A DNA stretch of 64,000 nucleotides, taken from assembly GCA_002435325.1 (NCBI GenBank), contig DJMJ01000041.1, positions 8,445-72,444 on the forward strand, given 5' to 3'. This DNA comes from Nitrospira sp. UBA6493. GTDB lineage: Bacteria > Nitrospirota > Nitrospiria > Nitrospirales > Nitrospiraceae. Every line of letters starts with the position of its first letter. Within the stretch, counting starts at the first letter, position 1. The translations under genes were made by a program, and so were the position numbers. Of this stretch, positions 32,450 to 41,337 are shown piece by piece. Below the pieces are notes generated by a model. That model searched no databases and was not told the origin of the DNA. It saw nothing but the letters and a program-made list of their open reading frames with translations.

Positions 32450-34099
32450 CTATTTCTTCGATAACAGCTTGTACTCGATACTGTCGGCCAGCGCCTGCCA
32501 CGTTGCCTCAATGATATTCTCCGACACTCCCACCGTTCCCCACTTATCTTTATGGTCGCCGGACTCAATAAGCACCCGCACCTTCGATTCCGTGCCCTTG
32601 TTGGCCGCCAGCACCCGCACCTTATAATCAAGCAGCTTCACCTCGCGCAGTTGCGGATAGAACTTTTCCAGTGCCTTGCGCAGGGCATGATCGAGGGCAT
32701 TCACAGGCCCGGCACCGACCGCCGCCGTATGTTCGATCGCCGTCCCAACCTTGACCATCACCGTCGCTTCGGACAAGGGCGCGCCCATGTCCTGTTTCTT
32801 TTCCACGATAACCCGATATCCCAGCAACTGGAACGATGGCTTCTGCGTGCCCATGGCCTTACGCATCAAGAGTTCGAACGACCCCTCCGCTCCCTCGAAC
32901 TGATAACCCTGGCTTTCATGGTCTTTCAGAGTATCCACCAGCTCTTGCAACTTGGAATGATCCTTCGTCAGCGTGATGCCGTAGGCCTCAAGCTTCTCCA
33001 TCAGGCCACTCCGTCCCGCATAGTCAGACACAAGCACCCGCTGGCGATTGCCCACCAGCGCCGGATCGATATGCTCGTAGGTCGCCGCATTTTTCAGGAC
33101 CGCATGAATATGCACGCCACCTTTGTGAGCGAAGGCGGAATCGCCCACATAGGGCTGGTGCTTATTAGGCATATGGTTGGCAATCTCCGTGACAAAACCG
33201 GAGACGGTCTTCAGATGGCTCAGCCGGTCATTGAGCGCAGGACGACGCATCTTTAGTTCGAGATTGGGAATGATCGAACAGAGATTGGCATTGCCACAGC
33301 GCTCCCCGATGCCATTGATCGTCCCCTGCACCTGCACAATGCCAGTTTCAATCGCGATCAACGAATTCGCCACCGCCATTTCGCAATCGTTATGCGCATG
33401 GATGCCCAGCGGCACTGCACACTCACGCCGCACCACTTCGCAAATCTCTCGAATCTCCCAAGGCATCGCGCCGCCATTCGTATCGCAAAGAATCACCCGT
33501 TCGGCACCGGCTTCGACTGCCTTACGGATCGTATTGAGCGAATACTCGGGGTTCGTTTTATAGCCGTCGAAGAAATGTTCGGCATCGTAGAACACCCGGC
33601 GCCCCTTGCTCTTGAGATAGGCCACGGAATCGCCGATCAATTCGAGATTTTTGGCGAGTGAAATGCCCAACGCATCGGTCACGTGCAACGACCAGGTTTT
33701 CCCGAACAATGTGATCGTCTTCGTTTCCGCCGCGAGAAGCGCCTGGAGATTCGGGTCTTTGCGCGCCGAGTTACTGGCCTTCCGCGTCGAACCGAACGCG
33801 ATGACGGAGGCATGTTTCAGCGGGATGGTCTTGATCATCCGGAAGAACTCGATGTCCTTCGGATTCGCGCCTGGCCAGCCACCTTCGATATAGTGTACGC
33901 CGAGTTCGTCCAGCTTCTGCGCGACGCGCACCTTGTCCTCAGCGGAAAAACTCACATCTTCAGCCTGCGCGCCGTCGCGGAGGGTCGTATCGTAAATTTC
34001 CAGAGCAGCGGTCTGTTCGGCAGACAACTGCGGAACGACCAGCGGCTTTCGTTCATCGGCCCGGCGGGTATTGCGAGTCTGAGAGGATTGTTTCGCCAT
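32450..34099 (-). CDS. cimA: Citramalate synthase (2-isopropylmalate synthase family)
   Basis: A 549-residue enzyme of the DRE-TIM family. The barrel opens with IYDTTLRDGAQAEDVSFS (DRD/E-type catalytic arginine and aspartate), HIHAVLK supplies metal-ligand histidines and GIHAHNDCEMA the conserved HxHND. The C-terminal part is the regulatory LeuA dimer domain (about residues 420-540). The length and the TLRDGAQAEDVSF opening mark the citramalate synthase group, which condenses pyruvate and acetyl-CoA toward 2-oxobutanoate and isoleucine. It follows lysC by 60 bp and closes the amino-acid operon, so isoleucine can be made without threonine deamination. Confidence 0.9.
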   Translation of the reverse strand: MAKQSSQTRNTRRADERKPLVVPQLSAEQTAALEIYDTTLRDGAQAEDVSFSAEDKVRVAQKLDELGVHYIEGGWPGANPKDIEFFRMIKTIPLKHASVIAFGSTRKASNSARKDPNLQALLAAETKTITLFGKTWSLHVTDALGISLAKNLELIGDSVAYLKSKGRRVFYDAEHFFDGYKTNPEYSLNTIRKAVEAGAERVILCDTNGGAMPWEIREICEVVRRECAVPLGIHAHNDCEMAVANSLIAIETGIVQVQGTINGIGERCGNANLCSIIPNLELKMRRPALNDRLSHLKTVSGFVTEIANHMPNKHQPYVGDSAFAHKGGVHIHAVLKNAATYEHIDPALVGNRQRVLVSDYAGRSGLMEKLEAYGITLTKDHSKLQELVDTLKDHESQGYQFEGAEGSFELLMRKAMGTQKPSFQLLGYRVIVEKKQDMGAPLSEATVMVKVGTAIEHTAAVGAGPVNALDHALRKALEKFYPQLREVKLLDYKVRVLAANKGTESKVRVLIESGDHKDKWGTVGVSENIIEATWQALADSIEYKLLSKK

Positions 34100-34159
34100 A
34101 GATTAAGAGGGTAACAAGAGATAGGCCAATCTGTCGAGATATGTCAGAACACATCGCCC

Positions 34160-35401
34160 TTATTTCCCAGAGCGATCTCCTTGGGGCACCTGATCAAGGC
34201 CGAATGCCGAATGCAGTGAACGCATCGCCAGCTCAAGATACTTTTCATCGATGACGCAGGAAATCTTGATCTCCGACGTGCTGATCATCAGGATATTGAT
34301 CCCTTCGCGAGACAATACCTCGAACATCTTCGAGGCTACGCCGGAATGCGATCGCATTCCCACGCCGATCAGCGACACCTTGGCGATCGCCTCCGTGATC
34401 GACACGGACTTGGCCTCGATCTCCTTGGCCACGCCTTGAATGATCGGTGTCGCCTTGCGCAAATCCGCACGGGGGACGGTGAAGGAGAGATCCGTCAGCG
34501 CATCCTGCCCCATGTTCTGAATGATCATATCGACATTCACATGGGCCTGCGCTACCGGCCCGAAGATCCGCGCGGCGATGCCCGGCTTGTCCGGAACGCC
34601 GACGATCGTGATCTTGGCTTGATTCCGATCGCCCGTGACGCCGGCAACCGCGACCGCTTCCATATCCGCATCTTCACGTGTCACGAGAGTCCCCTTTCCT
34701 TCCTTGAAACTCGAATTAACCTCGACCGGCACATTGAACTTCGCCGCGAATTCGACCGACCGGGTCTGCAGCACCTTGGCGCCAAGACTCGCCATCTCCA
34801 GCATTTCTTCATAGGCAATCTTGTCGATACGCTTGGCGGCCGGCACCACATTGGGATCCGCTGTATACACGCCGTCCACGTCGGTAAAGATGATGCAGCG
34901 ATCGGCCTTCAAGGCTGCCGCCAGCGCCACCGCTGAAAGGTCGGACCCCCCGCGTCCCAACGTCGTCACATCCGACTGTTCGTTGATTCCCTGAAATCCT
35001 GCGACAACCGGGATCACCCCTTGGTCCAGTGCTTCACGAAGCCGATCCGCTGTCACACGCGCGATCCGGGCCTTGGTGTGTGCGCTGTCGGTAATAATGC
35101 CGACCTGCCGTCCCGTAAACGATCGCGCATTGATGCCGCGTCCCCGCAAGTCCATCGCCAAGAGCGCAATCGTCACACGCTCTCCCGTGGAGAGCAGCAT
35201 GTCCATCTCGCGCTCATCCGGCATCGGCGTGGCTTCGTGCGCCAGCTTGACCAACCGATCCGTCTCGCCGCTCATCGCGGACAACACCACTACCACCTGA
35301 TCGCCCGCGCGATGTGCCCGCGCGACACGCTCCGCCACGTTGTGGATCCGCTCGATGTTGCCAACCGATGTCCCGCCGTATTTCTGAACGATTAACGCCA
35401 C
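34160..35401 (-). CDS. lysC: Aspartate kinase
   Basis: A 413-residue aspartokinase. The start is the GTG at 35399-35401, preceded by AAGGGG at seven bases and giving the family N terminus VALIVQKYGGTSVGN. Kinase motifs GRGGSDLSAVALAAAL and FTDVDGVYTADP are intact. Two ACT domains (about residues 265-410, with KITIVGVPDKPGIAARIF and VSLIGVGMRSHSGVA) should mediate feedback by lysine and/or threonine. It lies 4 bp after the ApgM-family gene, in the operon that also carries hom and thrC. Confidence 0.97.
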   Translation of the reverse strand: MALIVQKYGGTSVGNIERIHNVAERVARAHRAGDQVVVVLSAMSGETDRLVKLAHEATPMPDEREMDMLLSTGERVTIALLAMDLRGRGINARSFTGRQVGIITDSAHTKARIARVTADRLREALDQGVIPVVAGFQGINEQSDVTTLGRGGSDLSAVALAAALKADRCIIFTDVDGVYTADPNVVPAAKRIDKIAYEEMLEMASLGAKVLQTRSVEFAAKFNVPVEVNSSFKEGKGTLVTREDADMEAVAVAGVTGDRNQAKITIVGVPDKPGIAARIFGPVAQAHVNVDMIIQNMGQDALTDLSFTVPRADLRKATPIIQGVAKEIEAKSVSITEAIAKVSLIGVGMRSHSGVASKMFEVLSREGINILMISTSEIKISCVIDEKYLELAMRSLHSAFGLDQVPQGDRSGK

Positions 35402-35405
35402 CCGA

Positions 35406-36617
35406 TTACCCCTTGGCAAATAACTTGGCTGCAAACTTCGTCGCATCCCTGACCGGAGTTTTGGATGCCTGGGCCTCGGCTTCCGTGAAGTGCCGGCCCG
35501 CTACAGGGACGCCACTTCCCGCTCCCTCCCCAAACGCATAGAACGCCTGCCCTTGCTGGCCTTCTCCATGATCACACAGCACCACAAAACGGTAAGGCCC
35601 CATTTTGTCCAGCCCCTCAAGCAGCGGACCGACCAACTCACGGTCGAACTCTTCGATGCCCTGCACAATGGCTTTAAGATCAATCCCATGGACCACGGCG
35701 TCCGTCAACTCGGCATGCAAATAGACAAAGTCTTTCCTGGACAATTCAGCCAGCGCCACTGCGGCCCTGGCCTTCAGTCCCCCCTCTTGAAGCGGGGTTG
35801 GATCAGGTGCGTCCAGTCCCGCGCAAATTCCGATGCCGCGATAGACATCGCTCGACGTCACTACAGATCCGGACACTTGAAATCGCTCGGCGAGACTCGG
35901 CCACAACGCGGCACGCCCCTCGCCCCAGAGCCACACACAATTCGCCGGCTTATTACCAGCCGCCATTCGCTCCTCATTGACCGGATGATCGCGCAAGATC
36001 ACATAGGAGGCTTCCATCAATTTTTTCAGAATGTCAGCACCATCCCCCGTTGGCAGAAAATCCGTGATCGTCTGGCCTTGCGCCAGCTGCGGATCGGTAC
36101 AGACCGCCCGCGGCTTACCATTAACCCACACCATCAAATGGCGGTGGCCGGCCCCGGGATAAAATTGGATCGTCTCGGACCCCAGTTGTTCGTTGATGGC
36201 TTCGATCAGCTCCCGCGCCTCGTCCGTCTCGATCAGGCCGGCTGTCGCATCGTCCATCACGACATGAGCCCCCAACTTTTTAATCTCACCACCAATCTTG
36301 CCGCCCTCGGGCTTCAAGGTCACCATGGTGCAGCGATAGGCCACATCCTGCTCGGTCACTGACACACCCAGGCTCGCGGCCTCGAACGGGCCGGGCCCTT
36401 GATAGTATTTCTTGGGATCGTAACCCAGGATCGCCGTCCCGCTGAGCCCGATTCCATGGCGGCTTCCATCGGCGGCGATCGCCAACAGGCCCACTTCACC
36501 GAGCTGAGCCAGCCGATCGAGATGCGGAGTGGCAGCGGCCTGCAACGGCGTCCGCCCACCTAATTCTTCGCGCGGCTGATCGGCCATTCCACCGGCATGC
36601 AGAATTACATATTTCAT
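35406..36617 (-). CDS. ApgM-family (cofactor-independent phosphoglycerate mutase-like) protein in threonine operon, catalytic residues divergent
   Basis: A 403-residue alkaline-phosphatase-superfamily protein. The fold markers are clear: GGMADQPREELGGRTPLQAA, ILGYDPKKYYQGPGPFEAASLG, RDHPVNEERMAAGNKPAN, KDFVYLHAEL and EEFDRELVGPLLEGL. ApgM relatives beside threonine genes are known as proposed or shown homoserine kinases (ThrB2-type). Position between thrC and lysC fits that role, and no GHMP-type thrB is in the window. However, the first metal aspartate (normally DGMAD) is Gly9, the phospho-acceptor Ser of the GS(D/E) motif aligns with Ile56, and the DHPTP...RTHT block near the C terminus reads DHGEGQQGQAFY. 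Activity is therefore uncertain: altered enzyme, or a non-catalytic partner. Confidence 0.75.
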   Translation of the reverse strand: MKYVILHAGGMADQPREELGGRTPLQAAATPHLDRLAQLGEVGLLAIAADGSRHGIGLSGTAILGYDPKKYYQGPGPFEAASLGVSVTEQDVAYRCTMVTLKPEGGKIGGEIKKLGAHVVMDDATAGLIETDEARELIEAINEQLGSETIQFYPGAGHRHLMVWVNGKPRAVCTDPQLAQGQTITDFLPTGDGADILKKLMEASYVILRDHPVNEERMAAGNKPANCVWLWGEGRAALWPSLAERFQVSGSVVTSSDVYRGIGICAGLDAPDPTPLQEGGLKARAAVALAELSRKDFVYLHAELTDAVVHGIDLKAIVQGIEEFDRELVGPLLEGLDKMGPYRFVVLCDHGEGQQGQAFYAFGEGAGSGVPVAGRHFTEAEAQASKTPVRDATKFAAKLFAKG

Positions 36618-36634
36618 ACGTTATCCGATGCGCC

Positions 36635-37705
36635 TCATGCGTTTAACAAACGGGCCACATCCTCTCGCGTCGCCTTGACAGTGAGCGGCGGCTTGGAGAT
36701 GCCGATAGCCGTATCGGCGTCTTTCAACCCATGACCGGTCAGCGTACAGACCACAGTCTCCCCTTCCTTCAATTGTCCAGCACGGCCCAGCTTCGTCACA
36801 CCAGCCACCGACGCAGCCGAGGCCGGTTCGCAAAATACGCCTTCCGTCGCCGCGACCAGCGCATAGGCCTGGAGAATTTCGTCGTCCGTCACCATGTCGA
36901 TGGCCCCTGACGATTCCTCGACAGCTTTGGACGCAGCCGCCCAGCTTGCCGGATTCCCGATACAAATCGCCGTGGCGATGGTTTGCGGCTGCTCCACGAC
37001 CCGACCGAGCACCATGGGGGCCGCGCCTGCGGCCTGAAAGCCCATCATACGTGGAAGCTTGGTCGTCTGATTCGCCCCCCGATACTCCTGATACCCCTTC
37101 CAATAGGCCGTGATGTTACCGGCATTGCCCACCGGCAGCACGTGCAAGCTCGGCGCATCGCCCAACTGATCGCACACTTCAAAAGCCGCCGTTTTTTGGC
37201 CTTCGATGCGAAACGGATTAATGGAATTGACGAGCTCGATATGATGAGCAGCAGAGAGATCCTTGACGATCGTAAGGGCTTGATCGAAATTGCCCTCGAT
37301 TTGAATGACAGTCGCCTGATGCATCATCGCCTGAGACAATTTCCCCAAGGCGATCTTCCCGGCCGGAATCAGGACATAGACAGCCAGACCGGCTCGTGCC
37401 CCATAGGCTGCAGCCGAAGCCGATGTATTGCCGGTGGAGGCGCACATGACGGCTCGCGCCCCCTGTTCCACCGCTTTGGAAATGGCCAGCGTCATGCCGC
37501 GGTCTTTGAACGACCCGGTCGGATTAGCCCCTTCGAACTTTAAATACAGATCGACGCCGGGCGCGATGGCCTTGGCCAGACGTGCGGCGCGAATCAACGG
37601 CGTCTGCCCTTCGCCCAGACTGATCACCGGTGTCTTCTCCGTCACCGGGAGAAACTTCCGGTATTCCTCAATGATGCCGCGCCAACGAGTCATCTGATCA
37701 CTCAT
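36635..37705 (-). CDS. thrC: Threonine synthase
   Basis: A 356-residue PLP enzyme of fold type II. The Schiff-base lysine is in ANPTGSFKDRGM (about residue 62), the phosphate-binding loop is PVGNAGNITAY (about 185), and CASTGNTSASAAAYGARAGL contributes the substrate loop. Length matches the short bacterial threonine synthases. It converts O-phosphohomoserine to threonine. Its start overlaps the hom stop by 8 bp, and the ApgM-family gene follows 17 bp after its stop. Confidence 0.96.
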   Translation of the reverse strand: MSDQMTRWRGIIEEYRKFLPVTEKTPVISLGEGQTPLIRAARLAKAIAPGVDLYLKFEGANPTGSFKDRGMTLAISKAVEQGARAVMCASTGNTSASAAAYGARAGLAVYVLIPAGKIALGKLSQAMMHQATVIQIEGNFDQALTIVKDLSAAHHIELVNSINPFRIEGQKTAAFEVCDQLGDAPSLHVLPVGNAGNITAYWKGYQEYRGANQTTKLPRMMGFQAAGAAPMVLGRVVEQPQTIATAICIGNPASWAAASKAVEESSGAIDMVTDDEILQAYALVAATEGVFCEPASAASVAGVTKLGRAGQLKEGETVVCTLTGHGLKDADTAIGISKPPLTVKATREDVARLLNA

Positions 37706-39011
37706 CCTTCCCTTCTACCCGAATCAACGTCGCCGCTTCCGACACAAACTCCTTGCGATTGATCTCGCGGAGCGCCGTCTGCACATCCCGCTCTCGAGCC
37801 ATATGCGTCTTGATGACCACCGATACCGTCTGACCTTCTCCCCGGCCTTGCTGCAACATTGATGAAATACTGATCCCGCACCGGCCCAGTTCACCGGCAA
37901 TCTGCGCCAGCACGCCGGGACGATCCACCACCATGAAACGCAGATAGTACAGCGAACTGATTTCGTCAATCGGCTTCATCCGAATCGGCCGGCGCTGGCC
38001 TCGCTGGAACGAAGCCGGCGGCACGCGCCCCGCAGCCCCTTTGAGCAGATTGCGGCCGATAGCGATGACGTCGCTGACGACCGCGCTGCCCGTGGGCATG
38101 GATCCAGCGCCACGGCCGTACAACATCACATCTCCCACCGCATCACCCACGAGCTGGATCGCGTTATAGACTCCATCCACTTTGGCGATGGGATCAGAAA
38201 CCGGCACCATGGTTGGATGAACACGGGCATCAACTTCCCCATTTACCAACTTGGCAATGCCCAGCAATTTAATCGTATAGCCAAACTCTTTCGCGTAGGC
38301 GATATCGGTCGGCGTGATGTGCGTAATACCTTCGGTATAGATGTCTTTAACGTTGACCGGCGTGCCATAGGCCAAGTTGACCAGAATGGCGAGCTTATGC
38401 GCCGAATCGATCCCGGCCACATCAAACGTCGGGTCCGCCTCGGCGTATCCGGCTTGCTGTGCGTCTTTGAGAATCGCCTCAAAGCTTTGTCCCTCATGCG
38501 TCATTCGGGACAGGATATAGTTCGAGGTGCCGTTGATGATGCCGTAGATCGACTCAATGCGGTTTGCCGCCAGTCCTTCCGTCAACGCCCGGATCACCGG
38601 AATCCCGCCGCCGACACTCGCCTCGAATCCCAGATCGACGCCCTGACGGGACGCGGCCTCGAAAATTTCTTCCCCATGGAGGGCAAGCAACGCTTTGTTC
38701 GCCGTCACGACATGCTTGCCGGCGGCAATAGCTTCAAGCATTACGCGCTTCGCAAAATCGTACCCGCCGACCAGTTCGATGACGATGTCGATGGCCGGAT
38801 CGGTCCAGACCTGCCTGGCATCCGTCGTCAAGACACCAGCCGGCACAACCACACCGCGGTCACGCGTGATATCGAGATCCGCGATCCGCAGCAGCTCAAC
38901 CGGCACGCCGACCCGGCGGCTGATCAGCCCGGCATTCTCAAAAAGCACTTTGGCCACGCCGGAACCGACCGTGCCAAACCCGATGAGCCCAACCCCGATA
39001 CGGGTCTTCAT
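37698..39011 (-). CDS. hom: Homoserine dehydrogenase with ACT domain
   Basis: A 437-residue enzyme. The NAD(P)-binding loop is GLIGFGTVGSGVAKVL at the N terminus. The catalytic region contains TANKALLALHGEEIF, EASVGGGIPVIRAL and INGTSNYILSRMT, and the metal/substrate segment EADPTFDVAGIDSAHKLAIL (quoted at 20 residues). A C-terminal ACT domain (about residues 350-430, YLRFMVVDRPGVLAQIAGEL) should give threonine feedback. The start overlaps the alaC stop by 4 bp. Confidence 0.97.
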   Translation of the reverse strand: MKTRIGVGLIGFGTVGSGVAKVLFENAGLISRRVGVPVELLRIADLDITRDRGVVVPAGVLTTDARQVWTDPAIDIVIELVGGYDFAKRVMLEAIAAGKHVVTANKALLALHGEEIFEAASRQGVDLGFEASVGGGIPVIRALTEGLAANRIESIYGIINGTSNYILSRMTHEGQSFEAILKDAQQAGYAEADPTFDVAGIDSAHKLAILVNLAYGTPVNVKDIYTEGITHITPTDIAYAKEFGYTIKLLGIAKLVNGEVDARVHPTMVPVSDPIAKVDGVYNAIQLVGDAVGDVMLYGRGAGSMPTGSAVVSDVIAIGRNLLKGAAGRVPPASFQRGQRRPIRMKPIDEISSLYYLRFMVVDRPGVLAQIAGELGRCGISISSMLQQGRGEGQTVSVVIKTHMARERDVQTALREINRKEFVSEAATLIRVEGKDE

Positions 39012-40204
39012 TCTTCTGATCCTTCGAGTTTCAGGGCCTTCTTGATCCCGCGCACCGCCTGACGGGTTCGATGCTCGTTTTCAACCAAGCCGAATCGCAC
39101 GTATTCATCGCCCCCTTCACCGAATCCGATTCCGGGGGAAACCGCAACCTTGGCCTCACGCAATAGCAACTTCGAGAATTCCAACGACCCGAGATGCCGG
39201 TAGGGTTCGGGAATCCGCGCCCAGACAAACATCGTGGCAAGAGGCTTAGGCACTTCCCATCCGATACGGTTCAAGCCGCCGACCAGCACATCCCGGCGCT
39301 TCTGATACCGCAGCACCGTTTCTTTGACGCAGTCCTGGGGACCATTGAGCGCAATGACACTCGCAATCTGAATAGGCTGAAAAATGCCGTAGTCGAGGTA
39401 GCTCTTGATCTTGGCCAGCGCCCCGACCACTTCGCGATTGCCGACGCAGAACCCGACCCGCCAGCCAGGCATATTGTAGGCCTTGGACAGCGTATAAAAC
39501 TCCACCCCGACATCCTTCGCGCCCGGCGCTTGTAGAAAGCTCGGCGCCTTATAGCCGTCGAATACAAGATCGGCGTACGCCAGATCGTGAATGACGATGA
39601 CATCATTCTCTTTTGCAAACGCTACGATCTTCTTGAAAAACTCGATATCGACCACCGCCGTCGTCGGGTTATGCGGGAAATTGATGACCAGGATCTTGGG
39701 ACGCGGGATCGTCTGCCGATAGACCCGCTGCAGATCTTCAAAGAAGTCGCTGTCGTGCCGTAATTCAATGCCACGAACCTCGCCCCCGGCAATGATGAAA
39801 CTGTACATGTGGATCGGATACGTCGGCGTCGGTGTCAGGACCACATCACCGGGGCCGATCATCGCCAATGCCAAATGAGCCAGCCCTTCCTTGGAGCCGA
39901 TCGTCACAATCGCTTCGGTCTCCGGGTCCAACTCCACATTGTAATTCCGCTTGTACCAGCCGCAGATCGCATGGCGCAGCTTGGTAATGCCGCGCGACGC
40001 GGAATAGCGATGATTTTTGCCTTTGCGCGCCGCTTCAATCAGCTTGTCGACGATATGGGGCGGTGTCGGCTGATCGGGATTGCCCATCCCGAAGTCGATC
40101 ACATCTTCCCCGCGCTGCCGCGCTGCCAGCTTGAGAGCCTGAACTTCTGCAAAGACGTAAGGAGGGAGCCGCTTTAACCGATAGAACCCATCGCCCAAAC
40201 CCAT
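39008..40204 (-). CDS. alaC: Class I aminotransferase, AlaC-type
   Basis: A 398-residue PLP enzyme, fold type I. The N terminus (RLPPYVFAEVQALKLAAR, then GEDVIDFGMGNPDQPTP) is characteristic of AlaC glutamate-pyruvate aminotransferases. The PLP lysine is in TLSKAYNMPGWRVGF and the phosphate arginine follows in WRVGF. LL-diaminopimelate aminotransferase is a close relative and could be an alternative, considering the lysC partner. It is the first gene of the alaC-hom-thrC-apgM-lysC-cimA operon, with a strong promoter at 40287-40315 and AAAGGA before the ATG. Confidence 0.88.
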   Translation of the reverse strand: MGLGDGFYRLKRLPPYVFAEVQALKLAARQRGEDVIDFGMGNPDQPTPPHIVDKLIEAARKGKNHRYSASRGITKLRHAICGWYKRNYNVELDPETEAIVTIGSKEGLAHLALAMIGPGDVVLTPTPTYPIHMYSFIIAGGEVRGIELRHDSDFFEDLQRVYRQTIPRPKILVINFPHNPTTAVVDIEFFKKIVAFAKENDVIVIHDLAYADLVFDGYKAPSFLQAPGAKDVGVEFYTLSKAYNMPGWRVGFCVGNREVVGALAKIKSYLDYGIFQPIQIASVIALNGPQDCVKETVLRYQKRRDVLVGGLNRIGWEVPKPLATMFVWARIPEPYRHLGSLEFSKLLLREAKVAVSPGIGFGEGGDEYVRFGLVENEHRTRQAVRGIKKALKLEGSEE

Positions 40205-40286
40205 GACAATCCTTTACTGTGAACACAACCATACTCTAGACCGCGCCCCACTCGGCTGAGGACTCGTCGGCCGTCAAGAAGGGCCT

Positions 40287-40315
40287 ATTCTAATGGAGGG
40301 CCTCGGTTGAGTCAA
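40287..40315 (-). promoter_or_regulatory. Sigma-70 promoter of the alaC-hom-thrC operon
   Basis: On the minus strand TTGACT (40310-40315) and TAGAAT (40287-40292) lie 17 bp apart. The predicted start near 40280 leaves a leader of about 76 bases with no obvious leader peptide or attenuator. Confidence 0.65.
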
Positions 40316-40400
40316 TTTGTCTTGTGATTCTGTGGGGTTCTGATCCAATACCCGTTAAAACTCCGTGAGGCACGTCCAGAGCCTCAAGACCCTGTTGATC

Positions 40401-40429
40401 TTGCTCCGCTGCACGCCTTCTGCTAATAA
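40401..40429 (+). promoter_or_regulatory. Candidate promoter of pdxJ operon
   Basis: TTGCTC (40401-40406) and TAATAA (40424-40429) are 17 bp apart, about 65 bp before the pdxJ ATG. It shares the 290-bp intergenic region with the divergent alaC promoter. Confidence 0.4.
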
Positions 40430-40494
40430 TGCCTCGGTTTTCCCCATCATCTATGCCGCATCCGGCAGTATCCGACGGTTTTTAAGGAGTCTCG

Positions 40495-41208
40495 ATGGCC
40501 AGACTAGGCGTCAACATCGATCATGTGGCCACCCTTCGCCAGGCTCGAGGCGGCACAGATCCTGATCCGCTGGCCGCCGCCATCCTCGTGGAATTGGCTG
40601 GAGCCGACGGCCTGGTCGTTCATCTGCGTGAGGACCGGCGGCATATCCAGGACAAAGACCTCCAGCTCTTGCGGGACATCGTCCATACCAAGCTCGACCT
40701 GGAAATCGCGGCGGACGAGGCCATGGCAAAGATCGCGCTGACGGTCAAGCCTGATTTAGTCACGTTGGTTCCTGAAAAACGGCAGGAACTCACGACCGAA
40801 GGCGGCTTGGATGTCGTCGGGCAGAAAGACCGGATCCAGGCCATCGTGGCCATGCTGCATGACGGCGGGATCCCCGTCAGCCTGTTTATCGAACCCGATC
40901 TCAATCACATCAAAGCCGCGCACAAGATCGCGGCAGACTTTGTCGAACTCCATACCGGCCGCTATGCTAATGCGACCCGGTCGAAAGAGGCGGATGCCGA
41001 GTTCGAAGCCATCACTCTGGCCGCGAAACTCGCATACAAATTAGGGATGGGCGTAAACGCGGGCCATGGGCTGAATTACCGTAACGTTAAGCGGCTTACG
41101 CATATTCCGGAAATCGTTGAATATAACATCGGCCACAGCATCATCGCCCGCGCCGTCCTCGTCGGCCTCGACCAGGCAGTCAAAGAAATGAAAGCCTTGC
41201 TGAGCTAA
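40495..41208 (+). CDS. pdxJ: Pyridoxine 5'-phosphate synthase
   Basis: A 237-residue TIM-barrel enzyme. It starts MARLGVNIDHVATLRQARGG, with the family histidine and arginine residues, and continues with HLREDRRHIQDKD, LVPEKRQELTTEGGLDV, SLFIEPD and LGMGVNAGHGLNYRNV. PdxJ condenses 3-amino-2-oxopropyl phosphate with deoxyxylulose 5-phosphate in vitamin B6 synthesis. TTAAGGAG precedes the ATG. It opens a plus-strand operon with nnrDE, tsaE, a LapA-domain gene and mutS. The acpS gene, which often follows pdxJ, is absent here. Confidence 0.97.
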   Translation: MARLGVNIDHVATLRQARGGTDPDPLAAAILVELAGADGLVVHLREDRRHIQDKDLQLLRDIVHTKLDLEIAADEAMAKIALTVKPDLVTLVPEKRQELTTEGGLDVVGQKDRIQAIVAMLHDGGIPVSLFIEPDLNHIKAAHKIAADFVELHTGRYANATRSKEADAEFEAITLAAKLAYKLGMGVNAGHGLNYRNVKRLTHIPEIVEYNIGHSIIARAVLVGLDQAVKEMKALLS

Positions 41209-41337
41209 CCAGCCTGTCGGCGTCGCATCACCCGGGTAATGCAATCAGGCTATGACGCCACATCAACGCCGCACATTGGACGATTCGGATTTGATCCCCA
41301 TCCGGCCGCGTGGCCGATACACCGACGGTGCGTTCCG

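Noticed and set aside
41209..41337. A missing acpS between pdxJ and nnrDE
   Set aside because: Holo-ACP synthase often sits here, but the gap of 129 bp holds no trace of it and many genomes carry acpS elsewhere.
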